A DNA stretch of 64,000 bases from Manis javanica (GCF_040802235.1 NC_133167.1:44390001-44454000); one strand, 5' to 3'; numbered from the stretch's first letter, positions 26,887 to 39,930 are shown. The notes: generated from the letters alone by a model not told the origin. Translations and numbers: made by a program.

Positions 26887-28541
26887 GCAGTTACTGTGTG
26901 CTGACCTCCAATGAGTTCTGCACAGTGGTATAGAGGGCATGTCAAAGTGTGGGCAAAGGGTCTGTTTGTTTCTACGCAGAAGATCAAGGCCTAGCTTGGA
27001 TACCCAGAAAATGAACTAAGATACGATGTGAGGAGGAGCTTCCGGCATCAGCACTCTCTGGAGGACTCGTGCCGGGGGATGATCATCAAAAAGCCTCCAC
27101 AGGGATCCGGACGATGCTGCGGTTGTGGCTGCATCCAGCCCACCATCTCCTGGACTTGCCATGAGAAGGAGGAGGGAGATGTCTAGGCTGGCATGTGCAT
27201 ACAGTGAGACAACGAATTTGACTGGATCTGTACTGTTGGAACTCAACCAGGAGTTGGGAGGGGTGCAAGTTGTAGCACCCCAAAATCTCATGACTATAGA
27301 CTATCTATGGTTAAAAGAACATATGGGATGTGAACAGATCCCAGAAATGGGCTGCTTTAATTTGTCTGATGGTTCAAGTACAGTTGGAAAATATCCATCA
27401 TATCATAGATAAATTTTCACAAATGCCTAGGGTGCCTAAATGGTTTTCTTGGCTTCACTGGAGATGGCTGGTGATTATAGATTTGCTTTGTTTATGTCAC
27501 CGTATTCCTATTATGTCAATATGTGTGTGCAAATTAGTTAGTAGTTTAAAACCTATACATACTTAAGGTACTACACAAGAAGATATGTCAAAGAAATAAT
27601 CAATCCTCCCAAGTTTCCTTCATATGCTACATCTATAGCTTTTCTTCTTCCTTCCTAATTACAAACTTTAAATAGAATTCGTGCCTCATATCGAATTTAC
27701 CGAGTATCATAATTCCTCCAGGTGGTAAAGATACCTCGAGACAAGTGCTGGGCATAGAAGCCACAGGGCATAAATCTGCAAAGAAGTAAAAAGCTAACCT
27801 TTGCAAACAATATGGCTTCTCTCTCACTTACCAACTTTACATTTCCCTGTATGGCCCCGGAAGATGACTGGTTAGCCAGAGACGGGTAAGATTCCTCAAG
27901 GGAGGAACAACCTAAGACAGGCACAGTCGCAGGGGGGCCATCAGGTGAGAATTTGGGGATCAACAGAGGTGAGGCTCAGAACCTCACCCCCCCTGCTTTG
28001 AGAGAAATCTTCTGCATCCGTGGATGTCTTGCTGCCCTTGTCTAGCCTGGATTAATACTTAGTCCATAGGCACACACCTGATCATCTGATCATCTACATT
28101 TGCCTTCTTACAGCACTAAACTATGTTTTCTACCTTTATCTTGCATCTACCTACCACTTCAGCATTTTATTAAAAATAAAAATAATAATAATAATAGGAG
28201 AAATGTGGGATCAACATATAAATCAAGTACAAAAATCAAATGAATATTCATATTTGACCTGATGGTTTATAGGTCATATTGCATGATCAAAACCGAAAGT
28301 TTCTGTGATGACTGCCCTTGTACTGTTCACCATGTAAGAATTTATTCACTCTGTAAGAATTCGTTCACCATGTAAGAACTTGTTCGTTATGCTTCAGAAG
28401 ATTGGAGACTGACGAGAATTAGGCTTGAGATGGATTAATGATTGTACATTGAGCATTGACCCCCCTATACTGAATTTTATTGTTGTTAACAACCATTTGA
28501 TCAATAAATATGAGAGATGCCCTCTCAAAAAAAAAAAAAAA
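26887..28541 (+). mobile_element. ERV-derived retroposed sequence, copy 2
   Basis: About 1.65 kb, ending in AATAAA (28503-28508), 18 bases, then poly(A) and (TAAAA)n. The last 1231 bp match copy 1 (14432-15662) at about 99.3 percent by eye. The 5' part, absent from copy 1, runs into a degenerate env-like reading frame. The shared 3' part contains an (ATA)n-type run and a set of similar 'caccatgtaagaa...' phrases. No flanking reverse transcriptase, integrase or LTR pair is seen. The 3' ends and tails say it was copied from a polyadenylated RNA by L1 machinery. Its left limit is uncertain. Confidence 0.8.
27125..27560 (+). pseudogene. Degenerate retroviral env-like (transmembrane subunit) remnant
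   Basis: One frame to 27412 shows 'DYLWLKEHMGC', then six residues, then GCFNLSD. This resembles the CX6CC-type disulphide region of gammaretrovirus-like envelope transmembrane subunits, with the first of the paired cysteines replaced by Gly. The frame then stops. The downstream text in another frame has a Trp-rich stretch and a hydrophobic run (WFSWLHW...), as expected for the membrane-proximal region and anchor. Copy 1 carries the second part only. The reading is by eye and the virus class is uncertain. It is broken and non-functional as protein. Confidence 0.5.
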
Positions 28542-28548
28542 TAAAATA
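28536..28548 (+). repeat. Candidate right target duplication of the composite insertion
   Basis: The same 13 bases as 19801-19813, embedded in the poly(A)/(TAAAA)n end. The sequence after it (tttctaaacctg) would join sensibly to the DNA left of 19801. Confidence 0.45.
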
Positions 28549-29394
28549 AAATAAAATAAAATTTCTAAACCTGAAATTTATTGAGAAAATAATGTGTTAT
28601 GGTTTTGATAACAATAAAATTTTATCTACAGGGACAAATTTCAGTGTCTGATGTAAGTGTAAGGAGAAAAAATAGCACAAGGAAGATGAGAAATAAGGAA
28701 TAACTTAAGTTTTACATTTATATCAGTGATATAAATTATATGTACTCCTATACCCATTTTTATTAGTATGTATTTCTATATTTGTGAAAGCTTAAAGAAT
28801 CCTCAAAGAAATAATGTGCATCCTTCTTGTATAATAGTTTTAAAAACTTTTTTAACGATTCTGATTTGCTGGCTTTGACAGATTATTTTCAGATAATAAG
28901 CCTAAAGAAAATTAATCCTTTGTTTATATTGTTATTTCCTGCTACTTCTAAAATATTTTCATTATGTGAATTATAGTTATTAGTGAAACAGGAATCATGA
29001 TGTAGGCTCTTCCATTTGATATCCAGGATCTGTGCCAAAAAGTAAGTGCCAGTCCTTAAGCCAGTTCTTCATATGAATCAGATCCTTTGTTTTGTTTTTT
29101 TTCCATTTGAAACCATCTGCATTAAACACTGTTGTTTTTTCCATATATGGCTGACATTTGAAAAACTCCAAGAGTATGTACATAGGCTCAGTTTTATCAC
29201 ATATGGAAAAATATCTGTGATACAGAATTTTTTGGGTCAGGGCATTTATATCGTAATAAAATATGAATACGAATAAAATGAAACTACTTTTCAGTTTTGA
29301 TAGGTTGAACTCTCCAGATATGTTTCTGTATCCAACATCATAGGTTTTTGTGTAGTGCAAGGTAATTTATTACTGGACTTTTTTGAAATTTGGT

Positions 29395-30040
29395 TTTATA
29401 TAATACTTTATTGAAAAAACAGTATATGAACCTGGTAGGAAAAATTCCAAACAATCCAAAAGGGTATAACAATGAAAATGGCCTCTCACATCAGCCTTCT
29501 TAGAGGCAATCACGCTAAACAATTTGTTTTATTTATCTAGAATGTTTCTGGTCCCTATGAACGTATGCACCTTTAAAAAAAATCACTAAAAGGAATATAC
29601 TAAATACTACTATTAGACATCTGACTCTCCCCACCACCCCCAAAAATATAAAGCTCTTATACAGCTTTCTATATTGACATAAATGGACTCATCTCATTCT
29701 TTGCAAACCACTGACAGTATTCTGTTCTGTAGTATATATCGCCTAATTTATTTAATTCATATTTGCTATTGATGGGCAGTTAGGTGTTTCCAGTCTTCTG
29801 TAATTATAAACCTTGCTATAGTGAAAATCTTATACACAGGTGTGAGTGCAAATGTGTATGTCTATAGGACAAAGTCCAAATGGGATTTTCAGATTAAAGC
29901 ATATATATATTTAAAGTTTTGATGGATATTGCAAATTATTCTTTACAGCAGCTTACATCCCTCCATTTATGTTTCCTAAAGCACATGCCAGTACCACTTA
30001 ATCAGTACTGAGGCATTAGTTAATATTTGGCCAGTACACA
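29395..30040 (-). repeat. Old L1 fragment, antisense
   Basis: 'atttgctattgatgggcagttaggtg', 'tataaaccttgctatagtga' and 'cctctcacatcagcc' match, in reverse complement, the ORF2 end and 3' UTR of ancient L1M-type elements. It is strongly diverged. Confidence 0.6.
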
Positions 30041-30074
30041 TTCTCACCGTTCTCCCCAGTTGCCCTGGGTACCC

Positions 30075-30665
30075 GCTGACAGCTTGTTCTCTACAGCGGA
30101 CAAAGTGATTCTTCTAAAATATTCAGGTCATAACACTTCTCAGATTCCACTAATACCTTCTTGTTGTCTCACAGAAGCCGAGAGGCTCTGAGTGTTCCAG
30201 CCCGCTCTTTCTGTCTTTACCTTCATCTTCTCTTCTCCCCTCCTTCACTCTGTCCAACCTCACTGGGTCTCTCTGCAGTATTGTGTAAACAGAAGACACA
30301 TTCCCAACTCCCCTTGCCCAGGCGCTTTCCTCTGCCTGCAGCATTGTTTTCCCACATGTCCATTGTACTCCCTTCACCAGCTTTAAGAACTGCTTAAATA
30401 CCATCTTTTGGTAATGCCCTGACCATCTTACTTAAAACTGCAATTTCGCCTTTGCCACTTGGTACTTCCATCCTCTTCTCTGCTTTGTTTTTCCCTGTAG
30501 TATTCACATTGCTTGTAAATTATTTATTTTTAGTTAATGTTTTTCTCTTAGGATGTATGTTCCATGAGGACTTCTTAAAAAATGTTCTGTTCACTGTTGA
30601 ATTCCACAATACCCATTACCTAGCACTGGATGTTGCCCATAATAGATAAATGAGTGAATGAATCA
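30075..30665 (+). repeat. L2 3'-end relic
   Basis: A run of C/T-rich L2 vocabulary ('gcaatttcgcctttgcc', 'atgtatgttccatgaggac', 'attacctagcactgg', 'atagataaatgagtgaatg') appears in consensus order and sense orientation. Confidence 0.7.
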
Positions 30666-30861
30666 TAAGAGCTTTTTCTATAGTGAAGAAATAACTAAAG
30701 TTCTTTAGTTACGTATGTACAAATATATACTTTTTTGGTCTGTTCTCTCTTTTCCTTGCTCATGGTGTTTCTGTAGTCATTTTGGATAACTCTGAGACTT
30801 GTCTCATAAAAAGAATGTACATATGGACTTCATTTTTTATGTTCCAATTTTTGTCCAAATA

Positions 30862-30956
30862 GTGTTTATTTGAATTTTTTTTATTGTCCTCTCTGTATAT
30901 ACCACCCTTCCCGTGTTCTCCCCCTACTGCTACGTTATGTGTGTTTATTTGAATTT
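30862..30956 (-). mobile_element. 63-bp retroposed micro-insertion with 16-bp target duplication
   Basis: The 16-mer gtgtttatttgaattt occurs at 30862-30877 and 30941-30956. Between them is a 63-bp insert that, read on the minus strand, ends in AATAAAA. Exact duplication plus an A tail is the mark of L1 endonuclease priming. The source RNA is not recognised. Confidence 0.75.
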
Positions 30957-31229
30957 AAGAAAAGAAGATAATATAAATTTCATTAACCTAGTCAACATAA
31001 TGTGTATCTAGAAACAGCATTGTTAGACTATGTCTTGATTTCACAAAAGAGATGCTTCAAACTCCAGCACCTCCCTAAAATTAACCTTAGACCTCTGTCC
31101 TGAGGAGCTCTCACCCAGATACAAACATCTATTCACCACAAATGTCTTTGAGCTTTTCTATTATCTCAAGGACGACAGTGACTTTTCTCTCTTTCCATCT
31201 CAGTCCTGTGTCCAGGGAGATAGCAGCTG

Positions 31230-31450
31230 AGTGGAAAAGTGTGGTTTCCAGAGGCAAGATGTCTGGGCTCAAGCCCAGGCTCTGCCATGTACAGCTGTTT
31301 AACTTGCCCAGGTTACTGTCAGGCCACTGCATCACCAGACCTGCCCCACAGTTAGGCAGTAAACTGAGTGAGTGAATATTTATGAGCTGAGACATGTAAA
31401 GTGCTTAGTACAAGGACGCGCACGTTGCTATGGCTCAGTAAATATAAACT
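31230..31450 (+). repeat. MIR SINE
   Basis: The phrases 'gggctcaagcccaggctctgccatgta', 'gtaaagtgcttagtacaagg' and 'ctcagtaaatataaa' appear in MIR order and spacing. Confidence 0.65.
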
Positions 31451-32004
31451 GTGTTACGTCGTTACTACTTATTCCCTTCTGCTGTCTCAGGGACTCTGCC
31501 TATTCCCTCATTCATCTCTATGTCCCTGCTATACATTTGTCCTTTCCCTTTTTTTTTTTTTTAACTTTCAAGCATTTTAAAATTATTTCTACTTACACCT
31601 GAAAAACTAATCTAAGCAGCTTCCCCTAGAGTACGTATCTTCTCTTAGTCATTTTCTTTTCTCCTCTTCACAGCCAGGAGATGGAATACTGTGCCTCTCC
31701 CCATCACTGCTGGGTTCAGCTACTGCATCTGGCAGCACCCTCATCCCTACCCAGCAGTGGCTCTAATTGGAATCATTAGTGGGAACCTTCTCCAGTGGAC
31801 ACTTTTGATCCCTCACCTTCTTGGACCTCTCTTTTGCAATTCCCCCCATTGACTGTTCCTTCCTTATTTAAAGTCTCTGCTCTTTGTCCAAAACCATCAT
31901 GTCCCCTTGTTCTTCTTGACCTTGATACTCTTGTGGAGTTTGCCCTTTGAGTCTTCCTTCTGCACTCATTCCATATTTGCCAAGTACCATGGTGTCATGA
32001 AAAG

Positions 32005-32130
32005 GAAATAGGCCTTGGAGTAGGACAAACTTTGGTTCAAATGCAGGCTCTGCCATTTTTCCAATGTTACCCTGGGAAAATACCTACCTTTCTGCATTCT
32101 GTAATGTATTTATGAGATGATTGTGAAGAG
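32005..32130 (+). repeat. MIR SINE fragment
   Basis: The central MIR phrases 'tttggttcaaatgcaggctctgcca', 'taccctgggaaaa' and 'atgagatgattgtgaagag' occur in order. Confidence 0.6.
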
Positions 32131-35100
32131 TTTAAATTAGTTTATCTCCTTTACTTTATTGTGTTTCTGAGTCCAGAAGAAACTTTAATCCTTAAAAGGG
32201 CTCTGTCCTCATGTTTTTTAATATTTAGGAAAAATTTATAAAATTCTGTATTTAAATTAGGTCTGATTTATATAATATGGTAGATAATACAATTACTCAT
32301 CAGTAATATGTTTTTAAAATTTCTAGGAAAGACTTCAAGTTTAGCTTATGCCCACATGGCTTTTTCTAGCCAATAAAACATCAGCAGAAGTGTGTCATTT
32401 GTGGATAGGGGGTTTAGGAGGTGGGGTATTATTCTGCCCTTACCACACATTCTAGTGAGGAGTGACAGTGTAAATGACAGAGCCTCCATGAGTTTGGGCC
32501 CCTGGCTGAGAAAGACATGGAACAGAGACGCTTCCTGTCCCACAGTGTATGTGTACAAAATAACCCTGTTATTTTTGACTAATGGACTTTGGAGATGCTT
32601 GTCACTATGGCATAATATAGCCTAACTGAATAATACATAAAGGGACAGTAAAATGGAATATTATCAATAGTCAGCTGTTGGAAAATGATTATCAAAACCC
32701 TTTCCTATTGTACATGCCACTTTGATCTTCCATTAGGTTTCCTGTTGTATTTTGCTGGGTCCTAGGTGGCTAAGTGACTAGATATCATTGCTTATGCAAA
32801 AAATGACCCTTGGTTGGTAAATTGAATTTAGACTGGAAACAACTATAGACTATCAGCACCTGATAGGGATGCTGTAGCTTTGGGGTTCCCTAAGTATAGT
32901 GACTCTTACAACTGGCATTTCCTTTGTGGGAACCCTGAAAGCTGTAGCTGTGGAGTCATTTTAAGAGATACCATTTCTGTGTTGCATGAGTCTTTGAAGC
33001 CAGGGTAGCTCCCACATCCACCAGATCTTGTTTCCTTGTATCTGAGCTGTCCCTGATGAGGCCCAGAGAGGAGCTGTGGACGTCTGTGTGTACTGCTCTA
33101 CAGGGAAGTTCATGTAAGAACTTTCACAAGGAGGTATGTCTGCTTCTGTCCTATGTCCTTTAAATAGTCTGGTGTTACATGTGACCTTTGGTAGTTCTGA
33201 GAGACTGAAAGTTGAATTGAGCCTTGAGAACCCCCCTTATCATTGCTGCATCAACATGTGAAGTTTGTAACTATATAACTTCCTTTAGGCTCATTTGTTT
33301 CTTGCCTGTTTCTCCTTAGGAAAAACAGAAGAGTGGCTTTATCCCTTCCTGTTAAAAGGACAAATGTCAGCTAGCCCCAGAATCACAATAAAGGTTTTTA
33401 CAGTAAGGTACTTTTTGGAGATACCATAAATGTTTAGTGTTGCATAGGATATTAGGAACTGTCTTTTGCCATCCCCACCCTCATCCTTTAGGTCAGGTTC
33501 TGCTGTACACTCAGTGCGCTAAGGACAGCTCCTTTTCTTAATTAAAGTGAAATTTACTTTGACTTTCTTTTTCTTTTTTCTGGTTGTATCTTTGTTTTTC
33601 TGACTAGACCATAAGCTCTCCAACAAAGAAGGGAACAAAAATTTGTTTCTGCTTGCCGTCATGTACTAGGGCATGGAGTGTGTAGTAGTTTGCACGTGTG
33701 TGTATACTGCCTGCAGGTGTTGGGTTCTTTGTGAAAAGCAGTAAAAATAGACTCTGGCTAAAGGTAGCTGAACAGGAATTTATTGGGACTGTATTGGTGA
33801 CATAACAGTTTTCTGAAAAATGGGCAAAAACCAAGAGAAGCTCACCGAGGACCCACTGGGGCTGAATGTTAACTGCTGCTGAAATTGCTGTCACTGATGG
33901 TGGGAGAACATCATGAGAATACTTTCTTATCCATCTCCACTGCTCTGTATCATTTGTTAGCTAAAGCTTTTATGGTAATATCTGGTTGGCTGAGTCTCAG
34001 TCTCATGCCTGTGGAAACCAGGAAAGCCTGTGTTTATCTCACATTACCAAGAAATGATAGATTATAAGCTTTTATAGTGAACTCAAACTTAGGATCTTTC
34101 AAAAAAAGAAAGAGGGTAGGAGTAAGAAGGCCCCTTTCCTGGCTGGAGAACAAGATAATAGAAAGAAAACATCCTTTACAAAGTGTGTGTTTTACTCATC
34201 AATAATTCATGAACTAATTTTACTTTGAGTATTTACCAAAGATGTACCTGGATATACAAAGTGTATAATTAATTAGAGGGCTGTTCACTGTGGCTTATCA
34301 CATGCATTAAGACATGTTGTAATAGCTAAGGAAGAAAGTCTGGATTTTGGTTTTAAGAGAGCATAACCAACCCCTAGTGTTTTATCTCTTAAAGAAGAAA
34401 GGTGAATGAATACTTTCAGCCTTAGGGCATGATATTGCATAGTGAGGAAGGAGGGAAGATTTTGAAAGTATGTTGGAAGACCCATCTAAATTTATTTCAC
34501 TGAAGCAGTAAACACACATAAATTTTTATCAAAATTAAGGGGCATCACTGGAAAGTAACTGACTCCCCGGGGCCTTTGAGTAAGGTTTCTCAGATTGGTT
34601 GGTGATATTTGAGCTGGCTGGTGAAAAAGCAAGATGGAATCACCAGAAGGGCAAGAGGGTTCCAGGCGGAGGAAGCAGTAGGTGCAGAGATGAGTGAAAG
34701 ATGTTGATGAATGAAAATCAAGACCCGCATATGTGTATCTGTATGTTAGAATAAGGTTATATATGCAGGATGAGGGTGGTGAGGTGTGAGGGCATCAGGA
34801 GTGAAGCTGGGAGTAGGTGAAGAGGGACCTAAATGAATTTTAAAAACATGCTTTAGCCATCTAACCAAAAAAAGTTCACCAAAGAGCCTAACACACAAGA
34901 GCATTGTATTGTATTGAAAATAAAAGGATCTAGAGCTCAGTGGGTAGATCTTGGTTCCTAGCCATGCTAAGTAGATTTGGTGTGAACATTACAGAGAAAC
35001 TAATACTTTCAGTACCCATTCTATTAATTTTCCCAGTCATTTTTCTTGGTAGAATTGTACAAGTTACATGAAATAATATTATCATATGATTATCTTCAAA

Positions 35101-35984
35101 GTGTTGTGGACATGCCTTTTAACCAATGAAGGAAAATGTGGGGTTCTGGATAAATAGGTGAATTTAGTAGAAAGTTCAATCCAAGACGGTAAGCTTACTT
35201 GCTACTTTAATTTGTGAATAAAATTCATGCATTACTGAGCCTGCAGTAAACAAAACGAAACCTCAAGTCTAAAATTTGCTAACTCTTGGATTTGAGAAAT
35301 TTAGCTCCCAACATACTTTGTTTTTTTCCCCCACGCTATCGACGTTTGCTCATCTTCTTTTTTCTTTGTTAATGTAAACTTTATTACATATCTAGTTGTG
35401 TCCTGTTGTGTGATTTCTTTGCTCTTCTTTTTTCCTGCTGATTTTTCTTTACAGAATGTGTAAATAAAGCCACAGCTAGGATGTAAAAAGGAAAGCCTAG
35501 CATCCTATTTTACATGTTTGTATAGCGATTGAAATACTACAACTTTTTTTCACAAAGTGGTACCCTTTTGGATTTTTAAACCCTTTTACCTAGTGACTCC
35601 ATACAATTTGTAGATTTTAACCAATGTCTGCATAATGGCAAAAAACTGATTTGAACAGTTTGACAGAATTGACAGAATAATATGTACTCTGAAACACTAT
35701 GAATTAGCAAAAATTCAGAGGTCATTTTGGGACATGATTTATTTGTTTTACACTAAGTTGTTTAATATGTAGAAAATGCACTTAATTTATCTGAATATGG
35801 GTGTGGAAAAGTAGAACTTAAGTAAAGATGAACACATGCTTTAGTTTAAGGATTAATGATCTATGTATTTTAAGAAATAAAAACATTCCAAAGTTATTTT
35901 GTTGCTCTGTAGAGCAATATTGAGGATATTCATGTAGCGTGGTAGGGGTAGGCTGTCACCTCAATTTTGTCCTTATGCCTGAAT

Positions 35985-36415
35985 TAGTTTCTTATTGCTG
36001 TTGTAACAAGTTGTTATACACTTAGTGGCTTAAAGGCAATACAAATTTGTTATCTTCAGTCTTGGGGGTCATATGTCCAAAATGGGTCTCATTGGGTTAA
36101 AGTCAAGGTGTTGGCACTGCTGTCTGTTCCTTGTCTACAGAGGAAACTATGCCATTTCCATCTTCACGAGTCCACGTGGCCCCTTTGTCTGTTCAGCTTT
36201 CTCAGGCTACCCCATCTGACACTAACTCTTCTGCCTCTCTCTTCTGATTACGTCGGGCCTCCTGAGATGATCTGGAGTAGTCTGCCATGTCAAGGTCCTT
36301 GATAATTGCATCTGCAGAGTCCCTTTTCCCATGTAACGTCACATTCACATGTAAAGTTCTGAGGATTAGGACTTGGACGTCTTTGGGCAGTGGGGCATTA
36401 TTCTGTTACCACAGT
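35985..36415 (+). repeat. Ancient interspersed repeat, family not named
   Basis: The text 'ttcttattgctgttgtaacaag', 'cttagtggcttaaaggcaat', 'tgggggtcatatgtccaaaatgggtctca' and 'gacactaactcttctgcctc' is a familiar mammalian repeat consensus. I cannot name its family with certainty. Confidence 0.6.
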
Positions 36416-36544
36416 GCCCTTTTGTATATTTTGTTGTTTGACATTGGTTATACTGAAAGTTGCTGTAGGGCCAGAACGATGCTTATATAAACAGGCATGT
36501 TCCCTCTCTTGTTTTTGGTTTGGCACTATAGTTACAAGGAATGA

Positions 36545-36715
36545 AAATTAGACTTAGGAGATTGAGGCTCTCACACTCACGAGATGTGACCTTAGGCAAG
36601 TGACTTCAGTTTGCCAGCCTCGGTTTTTCCCATTTGTCAAATCAGCATAATACCTACCCCTCAGGGTTGTGATGCAGAGCAAATGAGATGATGTTGTGAA
36701 GATACTTTGTAAACA
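36545..36715 (+). repeat. MIR SINE
   Basis: 'tgtgaccttaggcaagtgac', 'cctcggtttttcccatttgtcaa', 'taatacctacccctcagggttgtgatg' and 'aatgagatgatg' follow the MIR consensus closely. Confidence 0.85.
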
Positions 36716-38689
36716 ATGAAGCAGCGTGCAAGTGAAGAAAAGATTGTTTGTAGCGTGCCCATATTACAGCTGTGGGGAAGTGAATAATTGTGGAAAAGGA
36801 AATAGAATGGATTTTATCTTGGTTTGTATTTTAACCTCTTTGACGATGACATTTAGGAAAATCTTGCAACATGCTTTTCTAGGAAGCAGATGTTACTAAC
36901 AGTAACTAACATGTAACTAATCATGGCCCAGTTTTCTCAATATTACTTTTCAGAAAAGATAGACTGATTATCTGTGCTGAGGGAGGAGTAAATGGAGCAC
37001 CTAGTCCTGTTAAAGTCTCTTTCTTTAGAAATACGGGCTTGCCTGCATGACTGTTAAATATGTCCTTAAAAAAGGGGAGGTTTCTATGTTTATATTCCAA
37101 ATTAAGTTAATGGATGTCACCTATTGCCAGCAATATCTGTTCTAGAATATGTCAGAAGTCAGATTACTCCCCTGCCCACCCAAAGTGACTTGTTAGAAAG
37201 AGCACTTAACACTTTTTTCCAGAAGGGCTTGGCTATAGGCTGTGGGCAAACCCAGAGACTGGCCATGCTAATATTCTGGTCAAGAAAAAAGCTGTATAGT
37301 ATATTCTGGATATTATTACATTTGATATTTAATTGAAAATATAAAACTTTTAGCTACTCTCTGGCCTCTGTGCCATACAGTTTCCAATTCATTGCAAGTA
37401 AAACAACCAGGCAGACTCAAAAACAGCATTTTAAGTTTGACTTTGTCTTCTTGGTGAATATTCTGTCTTTCAGAATTGTGTCCAAATAGCTCTAGTTGGA
37501 TAGTACAGAAAATTAGAAAGTTAAAAAACAGAAGAATAGTCTCTCTTCCCTTGTTAATACAAAATAAATGTATTCTGAGGAACTGTTTTACTTTTTTTGT
37601 AATGAAACATTTTTCCTGATAGAATGTCATCCTGTGGTCCAGTTATACAATTGGAGAGCTAGTAGGCCATCTAGAAATCAGTTAACCCAGTTCCTTTATT
37701 ACTAGTTGACTAACATGCATACATTTTGTCAGTATTTTAACTCTTAAATGTTTTACCAAAACTACAAATGATCCTTTAAAACCCATCCTCTCCCCAGTCC
37801 TCTTTGACCAAACTCACATGCATTATTTTAAGACTTAACATTGACTTGGCTTTTTTTTTTTTTTCTTTAATCTTCAGTAAAGAGTTTTTGTTTTAAATGT
37901 TAGATGTTTTCAGGACCATTTCCTTCTCATCACTGGGAGGAAACAAGCCCGCATTGATGAAGCGGTGTGTGTTTCCAAAGGGCTGCATTCCTTGTACTGG
38001 CTCTAAAAGAACCATCAGAACTGCTCATGGAAGAGAGGGGAGATTTTGATTCTCTGTTGTTCCCTGTGGTAGGAGTGATTCAATAAATAAGTAAGTACCA
38101 TTCCCAGTGAAATAAGCTTTATCATGTTTTCCTCTGGCTCTACTTTTCTGACTATTCTTATTTGCCTTTGGAAAATAGTACATCTGGTTTTATATAAAAG
38201 ATGTTTCTGGACACCTCTATGTAATCTAACACATTTTTGTGTTCATATTTTTATATTCACGGGTAATTAGTGTTTCAGTGGTCTGTGACTCCAAACCCTT
38301 TGGATTTAGGGATCTTTATCTCTTGACGTTTTAAACCAATGAAATTATGCTTCTAGAAACATTTTCACGCTTTGAAGTTTATAAAGCAAATCATCCTTTC
38401 ACTAATACTAATATCTAATGACTGCTTTTTGTCTGAAAGAGTTTAAGTTAAGAAACTGTATTTTCCTATGAAGTCAAATCATTAATTTCCTTTAGGTCTT
38501 TGGTAATACCTGGAATTTTAATGTTTTTAATGAATTCTTTTTGCAATATTTTACTCCTAATAGTTTGATTCTAAGATATAGAATATAGGAGTAGGAAGGA
38601 TAATGCTTATAAAAATTGCTAGAGAAAGCTTACTTAATTTATATGGTCTTAAATTTTATAAATGAAAACATGGGAAATGAAAATGTAAA

Positions 38690-39930
38690 CATAAAGTTAA
38701 GTGTACAATTCAGTGAATTTTGCCATGTCTGTAGTTTTACAGACATTATAATCTAATTCTAGAGTATTTCCACCATACTACTAAAAAGAAACCTCATGTT
38801 CATTGTCAGCCATTCTCAATTTGCAGTCCCATTCCTAAGCAATCACAGATCTGCATTTTATGTCTATGTATTTCCTTTTTTGGATAGTTTCTATCACTAG
38901 AATTATACATTATGCACGCTTTCATGTCTGGCATGTTATTGCATGTGTCAATGCCCTGTTCCTTTTTTACTGCCCAGTGGTATTCCATGAACCTTTTGTT
39001 CTTCCATTCACTAGTAATCACATATTTGGGCTGTTTCCATTTTTTGGTTATTATAAATAAATCCGCTGTGAACATTCTTGTGCAAGTCTCTGTAGACATA
39101 TGTTTTCATTTCTCTTGGATAGATACCCAGGAGTAGAATTGCTGGGTCATATAGTAACTCTATTTAAACTTTTTAAGAAACTGTACCATTTAAAAAGTGG
39201 CTGCACCATTTCAAATTCCTACTAGTAGTATATGAGGGTTCTGGTTTCTCCACATCCTTAACAGATACTTGTTGTTTTCTCTTTTTATTATCATTTCTAT
39301 CCTAGGGAGTATGAAGTGGTATTTCACTGTTTTGATTTGCATTTACCTGATGGCTAATGATGTTGAGCACCTTTTCCCCATTCTCTTGGGCATCTGTATG
39401 TATCTCTCCTTTGGTGAAATACTTACTTACATCCTTTGTTTATTTTTAATTAGGTTGTTTTTTTAATTCTTGTAAGAGGGAGATTTATATATTCATTCTA
39501 GATACAAGCCTTCTATTGAATATATACTTTGCAAATATTTTCTTCTGTTCTGGGGGTTGTCTTTTCATTTTCTTCATGGTGTTTTTTGAAGCATATACGT
39601 TTTGATTAATTTTATTAAGTCCAGTTTAGCAACATTTTTTTTTTAATCTCTTGTACTTTTGGTTTCCTAAATCATTGTTTAACCTAAGATCATAAAGGTT
39701 TATTCCTGTTTTCTTATAAGCATTTTGTATTTTTAGCTCTTAGATTTAAGTCTGTGCTCGAGGTTTAGTCTTTTTTGTTTTGGTTTGTAAAATCAGGTTC
39801 CAAATTAATCTTTTTTCCTGTGGATTTCCAGTTGCCCCAGTACTGTTTGTTGAAAAGACTGTTTCATTCCCAGAGTCTTTCCTTGGCACATTTGTCAACA
39901 ATCATTTGACTATAAATGTAGGAGTGCCAC
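38690..39930 (-). repeat. Old L1 fragment, antisense
   Basis: Reads as the reverse complement of an L1 3' UTR and ORF2 end: 'tacccaggagtagaattgctgggtcatat' is the antisense of the ORF2 'YDPxxPLLGI' region. It is followed by phrases such as 'gatttgcatttacctgatggctaatgatgttgagcacctttt'. Many stops in either frame; not coding. Confidence 0.9.
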
